A DNA stretch of 38,589 bases from an uncultured Lachnospiraceae bacterium (GCA_934330725.1 CAKRGM010000023.1:1-38589), one strand, 5' to 3'; positions 14,841 to 24,536 are shown, counted from the first letter of the stretch. Program-made: numbers and translations. The notes: generated from the letters alone by a model not told the origin.

Positions 14841-16454
14841 TCAGACTTTAAAGCATCCACCACCTGTAAATTCTCTGATTATTGAGTCTATCGGTACACA
14901 TTCGAGACTGCATGGCAGAAAATAATCTATAAATTTTAAAAGTCTCTTTGCTTCAAAATAAACAGGACTGTCTTCACGCACTGAATACAATAATGGCTCA
15001 ACGAATGGTTTCAAAACTGAAATCTCATATGCCATAGCCGAATTAAACATCGCATCAGCATACTCCTGATATGGAAAAATATTTTTTTCCTCTCCTTTTT
15101 TGACTGAACTCCACATTTCAAGAGTTCTTTGTGCTGATGCACCTCTTGTCCTGTAATCTCTTACAAGTCTTCTTATAAGCCTTCCATCTGTAGTAGATAC
15201 TCTGTTATGTTCATCAACATTAAGCTGCGTCAGGGCACTTATATATATCTTAAACTTGCTGTCAACCGGCAGTGTATATGATAATTCATCGTTAAGACAG
15301 TGTATTCCCTCTATAACCAGGATATCTTCCCTGCCCAGCCTGAGTGTATTTCCATTATACTCTTTTCTTCCTATTTTAAAATTAAACGTCGGAAGGTCAA
15401 CCGCTTCGCCTCTAAGCAGACTGTTCATCTGGTTATTGAACAGTTCAACGTCTATAGCCCTGAGGTCCTCAAAATTATAATTTCCGTTCTCATCCTTCGG
15501 AGTCTGTTCACGCTCAACAAAATAATTATCAACGCTTATCGGATGAGGTTTAAAACCGTTTGCCAAAAGCTGTATTGACAGCCTGTTTGCAAATGTTGTT
15601 TTTCCTGATGAAGACGGACCTGCTATCATTACAAATTTAATATTTTCTTTTTGCTGTATCTGTTTTACTATTTCAACTATTCTCTGCTCCTGTATAGCTT
15701 CCTGTGCAAGTATTGACGCATTAATATTGCCTCTGGTTATATGTTCATTCAAATCGCCAACAGTGCCAAGTCCAAGCATATCGGCCCAGTTTGTTGCACT
15801 CTTTAACACATTAAACACTTTGTTTTGCGGCTCAAACTTTTCAAGTTTGTCAGGATTAGCTGCCGTTGGAAGCATAAGAATAAACCCTTCGTTATAAGGA
15901 ATTATATCAAATACACCAAGCATTCCGGTGGATGGAGCCATATATCCATAAAAATAATCAAAATAATTCTCAAGCTTATACACATTTACATAAGAATTAA
16001 GTCTGTATGTGAAAAGCTTTACTTTATCCTGCATATCAAGCTTTTTAAAAAGCTCTATTGCTTCTTCTTTTTTCATCATAGTCTTAGTAATAGGAAGATT
16101 ATTTTTTACGTCTTCATTCATTACTCTTTTGAGTTTTTCAATAAATTCTTCTGTAATCTTATAACCGCCTTTAACATCACAGTAAATTCCCTTGCTGATT
16201 GAATATTCAACACATACATTTTTTATAATATGTCCAGGTGCTATTTTACTTATTGCATTGAGCATAAGAAATACCACGCTTCGTTTATATGTTTCATTTC
16301 CAATTGTTGTGTCTGTCGTAATATATTCCACTTTCTCATCGCTTATCTGGCGATTATTTATTTCATGAAGTCTGTTATTTACTTTTGTAAGAATTATCTG
16401 CTTATCCGTATTTTTCTGTGCATTTTTTACCATTTCACTTATTGTCGTTTTCAT
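14841..16454 (-). CDS. Uridine-kinase-like nucleoside kinase with large N-terminal extension
   Basis: 537 residues. The C-terminal half is a P-loop kinase of the phosphoribulokinase/uridine kinase family: Walker A GPSSSGKTT at 279-287, then SVDNYF and the LVIEGIHCLN strand typical of uridine kinases. The N-terminal 270 residues resemble the extension these Firmicute proteins share with the N-terminal and editing-like domains of threonyl-tRNA synthetase. The substrate is not proven; a nucleoside is likely from the kinase family. I place the start at ATG 16454, with AGGTGGG 6 bases upstream, not at the GTG seven codons earlier. Copy C of the repeated leader element lies between this gene and trmK. 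Confidence 0.85.
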   Translation of the reverse strand: MKTTISEMVKNAQKNTDKQIILTKVNNRLHEINNRQISDEKVEYITTDTTIGNETYKRSVVFLMLNAISKIAPGHIIKNVCVEYSISKGIYCDVKGGYKITEEFIEKLKRVMNEDVKNNLPITKTMMKKEEAIELFKKLDMQDKVKLFTYRLNSYVNVYKLENYFDYFYGYMAPSTGMLGVFDIIPYNEGFILMLPTAANPDKLEKFEPQNKVFNVLKSATNWADMLGLGTVGDLNEHITRGNINASILAQEAIQEQRIVEIVKQIQQKENIKFVMIAGPSSSGKTTFANRLSIQLLANGFKPHPISVDNYFVEREQTPKDENGNYNFEDLRAIDVELFNNQMNSLLRGEAVDLPTFNFKIGRKEYNGNTLRLGREDILVIEGIHCLNDELSYTLPVDSKFKIYISALTQLNVDEHNRVSTTDGRLIRRLVRDYRTRGASAQRTLEMWSSVKKGEEKNIFPYQEYADAMFNSAMAYEISVLKPFVEPLLYSVREDSPVYFEAKRLLKFIDYFLPCSLECVPIDSIIREFTGGGCFKV

Positions 16455-16479
16455 ATACTGCCCACCTTTCCACACTAAT

Positions 16480-16579
16480 CTTCATTTTGCAGACGCTTTG
16501 TGACGGAAGAACCGCAAACTGAACTTAAAACCCAGCTCTGCATTCATGGCTGCTTTGTGGCGCCTGTGGCTCAAATAGC
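16480..16579 (-). repeat. 100-bp structured repeat, copy C (uridine-kinase-like leader)
   Basis: Gap-free match to the copies at 2627-2726 (77%) and 9775-9874 (71%). On the minus strand the inner stem GAGCTGGG/TTCAGTTT is fully paired only through G-U wobbles. The Shine-Dalgarno part at its end has decayed (ATGAAG instead of ATGGAG), and the gene uses a new site downstream, 25 bases separating element and start. Its upstream edge overlaps the last 9 bases of trmK including the stop codon. Confidence 0.8.
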
Positions 16580-17383
16580 CGTAATACTTTCAGAGTCTCC
16601 ATAAAAACTGAGTGCATATTTAATACACTTAAGCTCTGATTCAACTTCTTTCATTCTGTTTTTTACACCATCACTTTTATTATCAAGATTTTTTATTTTT
16701 TCATAGACTTTTTCGGTGCTGTACATATCTTTAAGTATGTACTGTTTCAAATTAGCATCTTTCTTTTTCAGAAGAATTGTACCATACCTTAAAAATGCCT
16801 GTTTCCTGTAATCCTGTGCACTATTTATATTATTGCCATGATTTTCATTATTTTTTCCATTATGCTTTTGTGTATCATATGAAGAATGAACCAGACCTCC
16901 GTCTTTTTTACATTCCATTATAAAATAAAACTGTCCATCCTCTTTTATCATATGTTCATCAATAATTCTAATATCACTGTTTTCCAAAAATTCTCTGAAG
17001 CTGTCAATTTCCGACTGTGGTGATAATATCAGCTGTGTATCTTCTTTTATTACATCATAACCATTCGTTATTATGCGCTGCATGAGTTTTCCTCCCATAC
17101 CACATATGGTTATTGTATCGGCTTCTCCTCTGTGAAGTTTTTCAAGTCCATCTGAAAGTCTTAATTCTATATTGTCCTCAACCATAAACTGACGTATATT
17201 CTGCCCTGCCTTTTCAAGCGGTTTTTTTCTTACGTCCATTGCTATAACTTTAGAAGAAATGTTATTCATTATAATATAAACAGGCAGATATCCGTGGTCT
17301 GTCCCTATATCAGCCGTAATGCCACCCTTATTTATAAGAGTGGCAACCTTTTTTAATCTGTCTGATATTTTAAATTTATCCAT
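16571..17383 (-). CDS. trmK: tRNA (adenine(22)-N(1))-methyltransferase TrmK
   Basis: 270 residues. SAM-dependent methylation of A22 in tRNA. The Rossmann SAM-binding motif ADIGTDHGYLP is at 24-34 and the family GMGG motif at 95-98. A Lys/Asn/His-rich low-complexity insert lies around 168-193, before a C-terminal coiled coil. It follows sigA by 32 bases, the usual Firmicute order dnaG-sigA-trmK. In many relatives a Nif3-like gene comes next; here a uridine-kinase-like gene does. The end of the gene runs into copy C of the repeat, so the last three codons and the stop lie inside it. Confidence 0.93.
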   Translation of the reverse strand: MDKFKISDRLKKVATLINKGGITADIGTDHGYLPVYIIMNNISSKVIAMDVRKKPLEKAGQNIRQFMVEDNIELRLSDGLEKLHRGEADTITICGMGGKLMQRIITNGYDVIKEDTQLILSPQSEIDSFREFLENSDIRIIDEHMIKEDGQFYFIMECKKDGGLVHSSYDTQKHNGKNNENHGNNINSAQDYRKQAFLRYGTILLKKKDANLKQYILKDMYSTEKVYEKIKNLDNKSDGVKNRMKEVESELKCIKYALSFYGDSESITAI

Positions 17384-17415
17384 AACAAATTATACCTCAT
17401 TTTTTATTATGACGA

Positions 17416-18660
17416 TTAATCGAGATAATCTTTAAGCTTACGGCTTCTGCTTGGATGTCTTAACTTTCTTAATGCTTTTGCTTCAATCTGTCTTATACGC
17501 TCCCTGGTTACGTTAAATTCTTTTCCAACTTCTTCAAGAGTTCTTGCCCTGCCATCATCCATACCAAAACGGAGTCTTAACACCTTCTGCTCTCTCTCTG
17601 TTAAAGTTCCAAGGACTTCTACCAGCTGTTCTTTAAGAAGTGTAGATGCAGCGGCTTCTGCCGGAACAGGCACATTATCATCCTGTATAAAGTCTCCAAG
17701 ATGACTGTCCTCCTCTTCACCAATTGGTGTTTCAAGAGAAACCGGTTCCTGGGAAATTTTCTGTATCTCCCTGACACGTTCTACAGGAATATCCATACAC
17801 TCTGCAATCTCTTCCGGAGATGGCTCACGTCCCAGCTCCTGAAGAAGCTGTCTTGACACTCTTACAAGCTTATTGATTGTCTCTACCATATGAACAGGTA
17901 TTCGTATTGTACGTGCCTGATCAGCAATTGCTCTTGTTATTGCCTGTCTTATCCACCATGTTGCATAAGTACTGAACTTATATCCTTTTCTATAGTCAAA
18001 TTTTTCTACTGCTTTGATAAGTCCAAGATTACCCTCCTGTATAAGATCAAGAAACAGCATACCTCTTCCTACATATCTTTTTGCAATACTTACAACAAGA
18101 CGAAGGTTTGCCTCTGCAAGTCTTTTCTTTGCTTCCTCATCACCCTGTTCCATTCTCTTGGCATATTCTATTTCTTCTTCAGCACTAAGAAGCGGTACCT
18201 TGCCAATTTCCTTTAAATACATTCTTACAGGATCTTCAAGACCTACGCCATCAGGAACTGAAAGGTCGATCTTTTCAATATCAATTTCATCATCATCGTC
18301 AAGTATGATTCCATCATCATCTGCGTCATCATCATCTGCCATTTTTACATCTATATTGTTATTTTCCAGATATTCAAAAACCTTTTCCATCTTATCAGCT
18401 TCAAAGTCACAATCTGCAAAACAATTCATGATTTCCTGATAATCAAGAACATTTTTCTTTTTCTTTGCAAGCTGGATAAGACTCTTACATTTTTCAAGAA
18501 ATTTCTGCATCTGCTCTCTTTCAGCTTCTTCAGCATCAATCTCTTTTTCCTCTTCTTTCACCTTTTTTGAAACTTTCTTTGGCTTTCTTTCCTGTGCCTC
18601 ATTTATGCCTTTTTCATAAACGTTCTTTTCCTGTTCAATATTTTCCTTTTTCTTTGCCAT
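17416..18660 (-). CDS. sigA: RNA polymerase primary sigma factor (SigA/RpoD)
   Basis: 414 residues, typical Gram-positive length. Region 1.1 is replaced by a lysine/glutamate-rich N-terminus and an acidic run (about 108-130, many Asp). Region 1.2 (EDPVRMYLKEIG), region 2 with DLIQEGN (205-211) and the -10 recognising ATWWIRQAITRAI, region 3, and the helix-turn-helix region 4.2 ending VTRERIRQIEAKALRKL are all intact. ATG 18660 is preferred to the ATG four codons upstream because GGATGG stands 8 bases before it. It lies 93 bases after dnaG in the macromolecular synthesis operon. Confidence 0.98.
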   Translation of the reverse strand: MAKKKENIEQEKNVYEKGINEAQERKPKKVSKKVKEEEKEIDAEEAEREQMQKFLEKCKSLIQLAKKKKNVLDYQEIMNCFADCDFEADKMEKVFEYLENNNIDVKMADDDDADDDGIILDDDDEIDIEKIDLSVPDGVGLEDPVRMYLKEIGKVPLLSAEEEIEYAKRMEQGDEEAKKRLAEANLRLVVSIAKRYVGRGMLFLDLIQEGNLGLIKAVEKFDYRKGYKFSTYATWWIRQAITRAIADQARTIRIPVHMVETINKLVRVSRQLLQELGREPSPEEIAECMDIPVERVREIQKISQEPVSLETPIGEEEDSHLGDFIQDDNVPVPAEAAASTLLKEQLVEVLGTLTEREQKVLRLRFGMDDGRARTLEEVGKEFNVTRERIRQIEAKALRKLRHPSRSRKLKDYLD

Positions 18661-18753
18661 TAAAATGTCCATCCTTCCATTTTCGTTTGTTCATCACATG
18701 TAGCCTGAATTTATATGTATACAGCAATGCTGTAGACAATTACAATATATCCA

Positions 18754-20502
18754 TCATAATTCAATATGAAGCTTAGATAATTTTACCTGCTCTAATAGCA
18801 GTTCCTGCATCATACGTGCATCATTTATTTTCTTCAGTGCATCATTTATACTGTTATTTTTAACTCTTATTACAGTATCATTTAAAGCCCGCTCTTTCTC
18901 CATATGGCTTAAATCTTCACTTAATTCGGCACTAAACAATGAAGCCACCTCCCGATGTTCTTCCTCAGCTTCATAAGTGTTAATTATTAACGCCGGATTA
19001 ACATTCCCGCTCTGATACTGCTCATAAAGCTTAACTGCAACATCGTGCAGCAGCGGATCTATAAAATCAGCCGGTTTTATATATTCCTTTACCTTCCCAA
19101 AAATATTTTCGTCTTCAATCATCCACGTAAGAAGAATTTTCTGAGCCTGTCTTATTCCGCTTTCTTTTTTCATTTTATTGTGTGCTTTGTTATTATTCGG
19201 TGTTTCTTTTGAAATTATTCCTGATTTATTTCCTATAGATGCTACCAGCTCATACATTCCCTGAGTTGGAATTGAAAATTCACGGCATACTGCATTTATA
19301 TAATTTTCCCTCTCTAGCCTTTGTGTAAATCCTGTCAGTTTTAACGCCACTTCATTTTCGAATCTGGTAGACTCCTCCGGATCACTCCTGTTATATTTTT
19401 TCTCAATACACGAAATTTCATACATAAAACTATTCTGTGCATTATCAATCCGTTCCTGAAATGCCTCAGCACCTAATGCTTTTATAAATTCATCAGGATC
19501 TTTATATGGTCTCATATTAATGACCTTTGTTGAAAGACCGGCCTCTTTTAATATAGGAATTGCCCTCAGTGCTGCTTTTACACCGGCCTCATCACTATCA
19601 TATGTTATCAGTACATTATCTGTATATCTTTTCATAAGTCTGGCCTGTCCACTTGTAAGTGCTGTTCCAAGTGAGGCAACTGCCTGATTAAAACCAGCCT
19701 GATGCATAGATATTACATCCATATATCCTTCGCAGATAATAAGATTATTTTTTCTTGCCGTCCTTGCGATATTCAATCCGTATAAATTTCTGCTCTTATC
19801 AAACAGCTTTGTTTCAGGAGAATTAAGATACTTTGGCTTTCCATCTCCCATAACACGTCCACCGAACCCGATAACCTTATTATTGATGTCCATTATCGGA
19901 AACATCACTCTGTTCCAGAATTTATCATGCACATTTTTGTCGTATGTAAAAAGTCCCGTTTCCTTTAAAATATCGTCATTATATCCTTCACTCTTTAAGT
20001 ATCTGTACAGTTCCACACCGGTCTGTCCTGCATAGCCAAGTCCAAACTGATTTATGGTCTTATCAGACAGATTTCTCTTTTTTAAATACGAATAACCCAG
20101 TTTTCCATTTTCTGATTTTAACTGATGATAATAATATATGGCTGCCATTTTGTTTATTTTAAGCAGCATTGACTTTAAATCCCTGTCTTTGCGTTCCTCA
20201 GCCGAATCTGTGTTTTCCGGCAGTGCTATTCCTGCCCTGTCAGCAAGCATCTTAACTGCCTCAACGAATGTGTAATTTTCATATTCCATTATAAATGTAA
20301 TTATATTACCACCGACACCACAGCCAAAACAATGGTAAAGCTGTTTTGACGGGGATACTGAAAATGATGGTGAATTTTCATTATGAAATGGACACAATCC
20401 AACATAAGAGCTTCCATTTTTCTTAAGTTTAACATAACCGGAAATAACATCGATTATATCATTTGCCGATATTACTTCTTCAATAATTTCACTTGAATAC
20501 AT
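18754..20502 (-). CDS. dnaG: DNA primase
   Basis: 582 residues. Makes RNA primers for replication. N-terminal CHC2 zinc finger with C37, H40, C58, C61; catalytic TOPRIM domain with EGYMD at 258-262 and DSDEAG at 302-307; the C-terminal part is the helicase-binding (DnaB-interacting) region. All catalytic residues are present. It begins 13 bases after the stop of dgt and precedes sigA. Confidence 0.97.
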   Translation of the reverse strand: MYSSEIIEEVISANDIIDVISGYVKLKKNGSSYVGLCPFHNENSPSFSVSPSKQLYHCFGCGVGGNIITFIMEYENYTFVEAVKMLADRAGIALPENTDSAEERKDRDLKSMLLKINKMAAIYYYHQLKSENGKLGYSYLKKRNLSDKTINQFGLGYAGQTGVELYRYLKSEGYNDDILKETGLFTYDKNVHDKFWNRVMFPIMDINNKVIGFGGRVMGDGKPKYLNSPETKLFDKSRNLYGLNIARTARKNNLIICEGYMDVISMHQAGFNQAVASLGTALTSGQARLMKRYTDNVLITYDSDEAGVKAALRAIPILKEAGLSTKVINMRPYKDPDEFIKALGAEAFQERIDNAQNSFMYEISCIEKKYNRSDPEESTRFENEVALKLTGFTQRLERENYINAVCREFSIPTQGMYELVASIGNKSGIISKETPNNNKAHNKMKKESGIRQAQKILLTWMIEDENIFGKVKEYIKPADFIDPLLHDVAVKLYEQYQSGNVNPALIINTYEAEEEHREVASLFSAELSEDLSHMEKERALNDTVIRVKNNSINDALKKINDARMMQELLLEQVKLSKLHIEL

Positions 20503-20515
20503 ATATTTTCAAAAA

Positions 20516-21523
20516 CTAACCTTTCCATGCCTTCGGTACATATATTTCCTCAAACTTGCTTATACTGTACTGATCACTCATTCCTGCAATATAATCGCAC
20601 ACCACTCTCTCCAGCGGCTCATTTTTTAAATCTATCAGTACCTTATAATGTTCAGGAAGCGACTCTGGATTTTTCACATAATAATAGTACAGTTCTTCTA
20701 TCATCTTGTATACCTTTACTTCCTCTTTTTTTGCTGTAGGATTCATATAAAGGCTTCCAAACATGAACTGACGCAGTCCCATCATTGCATTATGTACCTC
20801 ATCAGACATATATATGTCACTTTTACCTGCGCTGTTATTTATAATGTCGTTTATAAGTGTATTAAGTCTTGACTTTGTACTGTTGCCCAGTATATCGGTA
20901 TACTCAGCAGGAATATATTCCTCATCAAATATTTTTGCCCTTATTGCGTCATCTATATCATGATTAATATAAGCTATCTTATCTGATAATCTTACAATAC
21001 GCCCTTCAAGTGTAGATGGCATACTTGCCGTACGATGATTTAATATGCCATCCCTTACTTCCCATGTAAGGTTAAGACCGCGCCCATCTTTTTCAAGAAG
21101 TTCAACAACACGAATACTCTGCTCATAATGTGTAAATCCATATGGACTGACTTTATTGAGCGCTTTCTCACCTGCATGTCCAAAAGGTGTATGCCCCAGA
21201 TCATGTCCCAGCGCTATTGCCTCAGTCAGGTCTTCATTGAGCCTTAATGCTCTTGCAATTGTTCTTGCAATCTGTGCAACCTCTAATGTATGCGTAAGTC
21301 TTGTCCTGTAATGATCTCCTTCCGGAGCTAAAAACACCTGTGTTTTATGCTTTAACCTTCTAAATGATTTACAGTGAACTATCCTGTCCCGGTCTCTTTG
21401 GTAAATTGTTCTGACATCGCATTCCTTTTCAGGCATATCACGCCCCTTAGAACTGTCGCTGAAACTTGCATATTCACTTAAATACTCATGTTCCCGCTGT
21501 TCCAACTCTTGTCTTATATTCAT
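20516..21523 (-). CDS. dgt: Deoxyguanosinetriphosphate triphosphohydrolase-like HD protein
   Basis: 335 residues of the HD-domain dNTP triphosphohydrolase family. The metal-binding residues are visible: H78 in RLTHTLEV, and the HD pair H107/D108 in GHDLGHTPFGH. Members cleave dNTPs to nucleoside and triphosphate, thereby adjusting dNTP pools; activity of this subgroup on dGTP specifically is assumed from the name only. It is the first gene of the dgt-dnaG-sigA-trmK series, an association common in Clostridia. The ribosome binding site is weak (AAAGAG). Confidence 0.88.
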   Translation of the reverse strand: MNIRQELEQREHEYLSEYASFSDSSKGRDMPEKECDVRTIYQRDRDRIVHCKSFRRLKHKTQVFLAPEGDHYRTRLTHTLEVAQIARTIARALRLNEDLTEAIALGHDLGHTPFGHAGEKALNKVSPYGFTHYEQSIRVVELLEKDGRGLNLTWEVRDGILNHRTASMPSTLEGRIVRLSDKIAYINHDIDDAIRAKIFDEEYIPAEYTDILGNSTKSRLNTLINDIINNSAGKSDIYMSDEVHNAMMGLRQFMFGSLYMNPTAKKEEVKVYKMIEELYYYYVKNPESLPEHYKVLIDLKNEPLERVVCDYIAGMSDQYSISKFEEIYVPKAWKG

Positions 21524-21659
21524 ATTTTTTCTCTTTCTATGGCCTGTTTACGGGTACTCCTATTTAATAGTATTCTATGCATCTTTTATTTTTCCTTTTT
21601 ATTTTTAATTTTTATTTTTTTAGCATGCAATTACATAATTATAAACATCACAGGCTGCA

Positions 21660-21687
21660 CCGGGGCCTATGGAAATATTATCCCCGG
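21660..21687 (-). terminator. GC-rich hairpin after the TIGR04086 gene, doubtful terminator
   Basis: CCGGGG/CCCCGG (21660-21665 and 21682-21687) makes a 6-bp stem with a 16-base loop, 21 bases after the stop codon. There is no T-run on either strand, so it may only stabilise the mRNA end. Confidence 0.3.
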
Positions 21688-21707
21688 CATGCCTCCGCTT
21701 CTGAATC

Positions 21708-22067
21708 TCACTTTACAAAAAATCCACCTATTGCTCCTGATATAACACAGACTGCCATGGCTCTTACTGCTGACATCTGATCAACGGATAATCCCTTATT
21801 CATCGCAACCGAAACAAGTACAAGAATACCAAAATAAATAAGTCCAAAACCGGTTCCCCATATCAGATGTCTGCTTTTCCCCAGTTTTGCTGCCATATAT
21901 CCTCCAAGAAGATTTGATACAATATATGTAAGCATTATGCCCACTGTAACCTGCCAGTCAGCAATATTAAACTTATAAAGGCAAAATGACAATATTACAA
22001 GAATTATTGCTGTAACTGCATATGATAATAATAATATTTTTAACGAACCAACTATTTTACCAGTCAT
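21708..22067 (-). CDS. TIGR04086 family membrane protein
   Basis: 119 residues with four hydrophobic segments, short loops and conserved glycines (LLGGYMAAK, SGAIGGFF). This pattern and length match the TIGR04086 family of Firmicutes, whose function is not known. Start at ATG 22067, with GGAGG 5 bases upstream; the ATG four codons before it is the poorer choice. It is divergent from the CNNM-type transporter gene. Confidence 0.8.
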   Translation of the reverse strand: MTGKIVGSLKILLLSYAVTAIILVILSFCLYKFNIADWQVTVGIMLTYIVSNLLGGYMAAKLGKSRHLIWGTGFGLIYFGILVLVSVAMNKGLSVDQMSAVRAMAVCVISGAIGGFFVK

Positions 22068-22212
22068 CACAACCTCCATATAACTTTATATGATAAGTTT
22101 ATTCAGATATATCTAAAAAATGCAGAAAATATAAAACTTAAAACCCGCAAATATAAAAAATTATAGAAATACAAAATTTAAATATAAAATGAAATATAAA
22201 ATTTTGATATTC

Positions 22213-22241
22213 TTGACACAAATATTGTGCTTTAGTAAAAT
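22213..22241 (+). promoter_or_regulatory. Consensus sigma-A promoter of the CNNM-type gene
   Basis: TTGACA (22213-22218), 17-base spacer, TAAAAT (22236-22241). The 100 bases upstream are almost only A and T with phased A-tracts, which suggests a bent, strong promoter. Confidence 0.8.
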
Positions 22242-22279
22242 AATGGTATCTATACTAAATTTTAAGGAGTTGATTTTTT

Positions 22280-23548
22280 TTGGATACCGGGAGTATCACT
22301 CAGATTGTTATAATTGTTATTTTACTTTTTCTTTCAGCATTTTTTTCATCAGCTGAAACTGCACTTACCACTGTTAACAAAATACGGATTCGTTCGTTAA
22401 TAGATGAAGGCAACAAACGCGCTAAAACTGTTGCAGACATCACTGATAACTCATCTAAGATGTTAAGTGCTGTTCTTATTGGAAATAATATTGTAAATAT
22501 ATCCGTTTCGTCTATTGTTACATCACTGACAATAAATCTGTTCGGTAGTTTTGCGGCTGGTATTGCCACCGGAATACTTACTGTTGTTGTTCTTATTTTT
22601 GGTGAAATTACTCCAAAAACACTTGCAGCAATACACTCAGAAAGACTTGCTCTTTTATATGCACCAATAATAAAATTTATAATGATTATTTTTACTCCGC
22701 TTATAATAATCATTAATTTTCTTACCGGTATTTTCTTTAAGCTATTAAGGGTAGACACAAACAGTAAAAATCATATAATTACTGAAGATGAACTCCGGAC
22801 ATATATAAAAGTAAGCCATGAGGAAGGCGGAATTGAAACAAACCAGAAGCGTCTTATAAATAATGTTTTTGATTTTGATGATTCAGATGCCAAAGACATT
22901 ATGACTCCAAGAATAGACATGACACTGGCGGATGTAAACTCAACATATGATGAACTCATTTCAATTTATAAAGAAACGATGTTCACACGTATTCCTATTT
23001 ATGAAAATGATCCTGATAATATAATCGGAATCCTTAATATTAAAGACTTTCTTTTGCTCACGCAAAAAGACAGCTTTAATATACGTAATATTCTGCGTGC
23101 TCCTTTTTTTACATATGAGCACAAAAATACATCCGAACTGTTCCATGAAATGCAGCGTGAATCATATGGTATTGCAATAGTCCTCGATGAATACGGTTCT
23201 ACTGCCGGAATGATTACTACCGAAGATTTTATTGAAGAAATTATGGGTGATATAAAGGATGAGTATGACACTGATGAGGTGGAAGCTATTGTTAAACTGA
23301 ATGCCACCACATATAAAATAAATGGTTCAGTCCGGTTAGATGATATTAACGAGCTTCTTTCTACAAAGCTTATGTCTGAAGACAATGATTCCATTGGTGG
23401 ATATATAATCGAAAAGCTTGACCGTTTTCCGGTCAAAGGTGAGAAGCTGTGTATTGATAACCTTGAATTCATTATAGATAAAGCATCATCTACAAGAATT
23501 GAATCCGTAATTTTAATGGTAAAGCCACAGACCGTTTCAGATAATTAG
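22280..23548 (+). CDS. CNNM/CorC-type transporter (hemolysin-like, CBS domains)
   Basis: 422 residues. N-terminal DUF21/CNNM membrane domain (about 1-190, three to four spans), a CBS domain pair (about 200-320, starting near DIMTPRIDM), and a C-terminal CorC/HlyC domain (about 335-417). In other bacteria such proteins export Mg2+ or related divalent cations; the old name hemolysin C is not informative. Translation appears to start at TTG 22280, with AAGGAG 10 bases upstream; no in-frame ATG is nearby. It has its own promoter and a bidirectional terminator. Confidence 0.9.
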   Translation: MDTGSITQIVIIVILLFLSAFFSSAETALTTVNKIRIRSLIDEGNKRAKTVADITDNSSKMLSAVLIGNNIVNISVSSIVTSLTINLFGSFAAGIATGILTVVVLIFGEITPKTLAAIHSERLALLYAPIIKFIMIIFTPLIIIINFLTGIFFKLLRVDTNSKNHIITEDELRTYIKVSHEEGGIETNQKRLINNVFDFDDSDAKDIMTPRIDMTLADVNSTYDELISIYKETMFTRIPIYENDPDNIIGILNIKDFLLLTQKDSFNIRNILRAPFFTYEHKNTSELFHEMQRESYGIAIVLDEYGSTAGMITTEDFIEEIMGDIKDEYDTDEVEAIVKLNATTYKINGSVRLDDINELLSTKLMSEDNDSIGGYIIEKLDRFPVKGEKLCIDNLEFIIDKASSTRIESVILMVKPQTVSDN

Positions 23549-23583
23549 TACACTTTTAGACAATTAGTATATTCTTTCCAGGA

Positions 23584-23623
23584 AAAAATATCGGGAAGCT
23601 TTATTTAGCTTCCCGATGTTTTT
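23584..23623. terminator. Bidirectional terminator
   Basis: 11-bp perfect stem ATCGGGAAGCT/AGCTTCCCGAT (23590-23600 and 23607-23617) with a 6-base loop, T-run on the plus side (23619-23623) and A-run on the other. It serves the plus-strand CNNM gene and the minus-strand pilus locus, whose last stop codon lies in the loop. Confidence 0.9.
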
Positions 23624-24012
23624 AATTTATATGTCTTTTCATAACTGCAATAACCTTTTTTATTATTTCCGGGATATTTATAGTTCTGTGTCACATTTAC
23701 ATGAAATATTCCTTCTGTAAAATCAAAATCTAAAACCTTTATTATTAATTCTCCATCTGTTTGTATACATCTGCTTACTGATTCAACAAAATTCTGAATA
23801 AGGTAATCCTTTTTTTGCTGTTCATCTGTGATATTCTGCCCATAATCATAATTGTACATGTCAGACATAACATCTGCAGAATAATCAATTGCTGATGCCA
23901 GTGCATTTGCAGTCTCACAATCACGCACATTCCTGCTTATAATAGAGCTGTGTATCAATATAATGATTCCCATGGCTGTAAGCAGCGTCCCTGCGGTAAT
24001 TACCGTTCTCAT
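23605..24012 (-). CDS. TadE-like pseudopilin 2 of the pilus locus
   Basis: 135 residues. One N-terminal hydrophobic helix (about 5-22, LLTAMGIIILIHSSII) follows MRTVITAG, and the rest is a soluble, mostly polar domain with two late cysteines. This is the layout of minor pseudopilins of Tad/Flp systems (TadE/TadF). Sequence similarity alone is weak, so the assignment rests on layout and position at the end of the pilus locus. GAG-rich Shine-Dalgarno upstream of ATG 24012. Confidence 0.6.
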   Translation of the reverse strand: MRTVITAGTLLTAMGIIILIHSSIISRNVRDCETANALASAIDYSADVMSDMYNYDYGQNITDEQQKKDYLIQNFVESVSRCIQTDGELIIKVLDFDFTEGIFHVNVTQNYKYPGNNKKGYCSYEKTYKLKTSGS

Positions 24013-24149
24013 CTTCTTATATACTCCTATACTCCGTTCGTATTATTGTCTATATTACACCGGTTTAAAATGAGCCGTAGGTAAATAATACAGTATAAAA
24101 CTCCTGACAAATTATTATGTTATCTGCAAAACACCTGCTATTCTTACTA

Positions 24150-24521
24150 TTATTCATATACAGCTCTGATAAGCAGCTTATACGGGTGTTTTCCTGACAC
24201 ACTAAGTCCTGGTATTGCAAGCTTATAATAAATACATGCATTCCAGTATATGTATCCTTCTGTCTTTGTTTTATATTCATATTCAAATTCCATATTTTCC
24301 GGCATCATCTTATTTATATCATTTATTGTCTCCTTTTTCAGTCTGTATGAATCTGAATCAGTGGATTCCCATTTTCCGTTAATCTCAATATAATCTTTTA
24401 TATACTGCGCCATACTGTTTACATCTGATATCTGTCTGTTAGCTGCTATATAACCAATACTTATCATACATATCAGCGCCATAATAATAAGATATATTGA
24501 TGTTTCCAAAATACTCTTCAC
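24150..24521 (-). CDS. TadE-like pseudopilin 1 of the pilus locus
   Basis: 123 residues. It starts MKSILETSIYLIIMALICMI: a short basic head, a glutamate at position 6 and one transmembrane helix, then a soluble domain (about 30-123). The glutamate just before the hydrophobic segment recalls the Glu-5 of type IV pilins. The initiator is GTG 24521, with GGAG 5 bases upstream. It begins 15 bases after the preceding 46-residue peptide gene. Probably a minor pilin of the same apparatus as the TadA/TadC genes upstream. Confidence 0.6.
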   Translation of the reverse strand: MKSILETSIYLIIMALICMISIGYIAANRQISDVNSMAQYIKDYIEINGKWESTDSDSYRLKKETINDINKMMPENMEFEYEYKTKTEGYIYWNACIYYKLAIPGLSVSGKHPYKLLIRAVYE

Positions 24522-24536
24522 ATAATCTCCATTCTT

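Noticed and set aside
21524..21660. Poly-T/A-rich stretch upstream of dgt as a promoter
   Set aside because: No -35/-10 pair with acceptable spacing could be found on the minus strand.
24060..24152. Possible 30-codon minus-strand ORF overlapping the stop of TadE-like gene 1
   Set aside because: No proper Shine-Dalgarno site and no recognisable feature; it is probably the spacer before the next gene.
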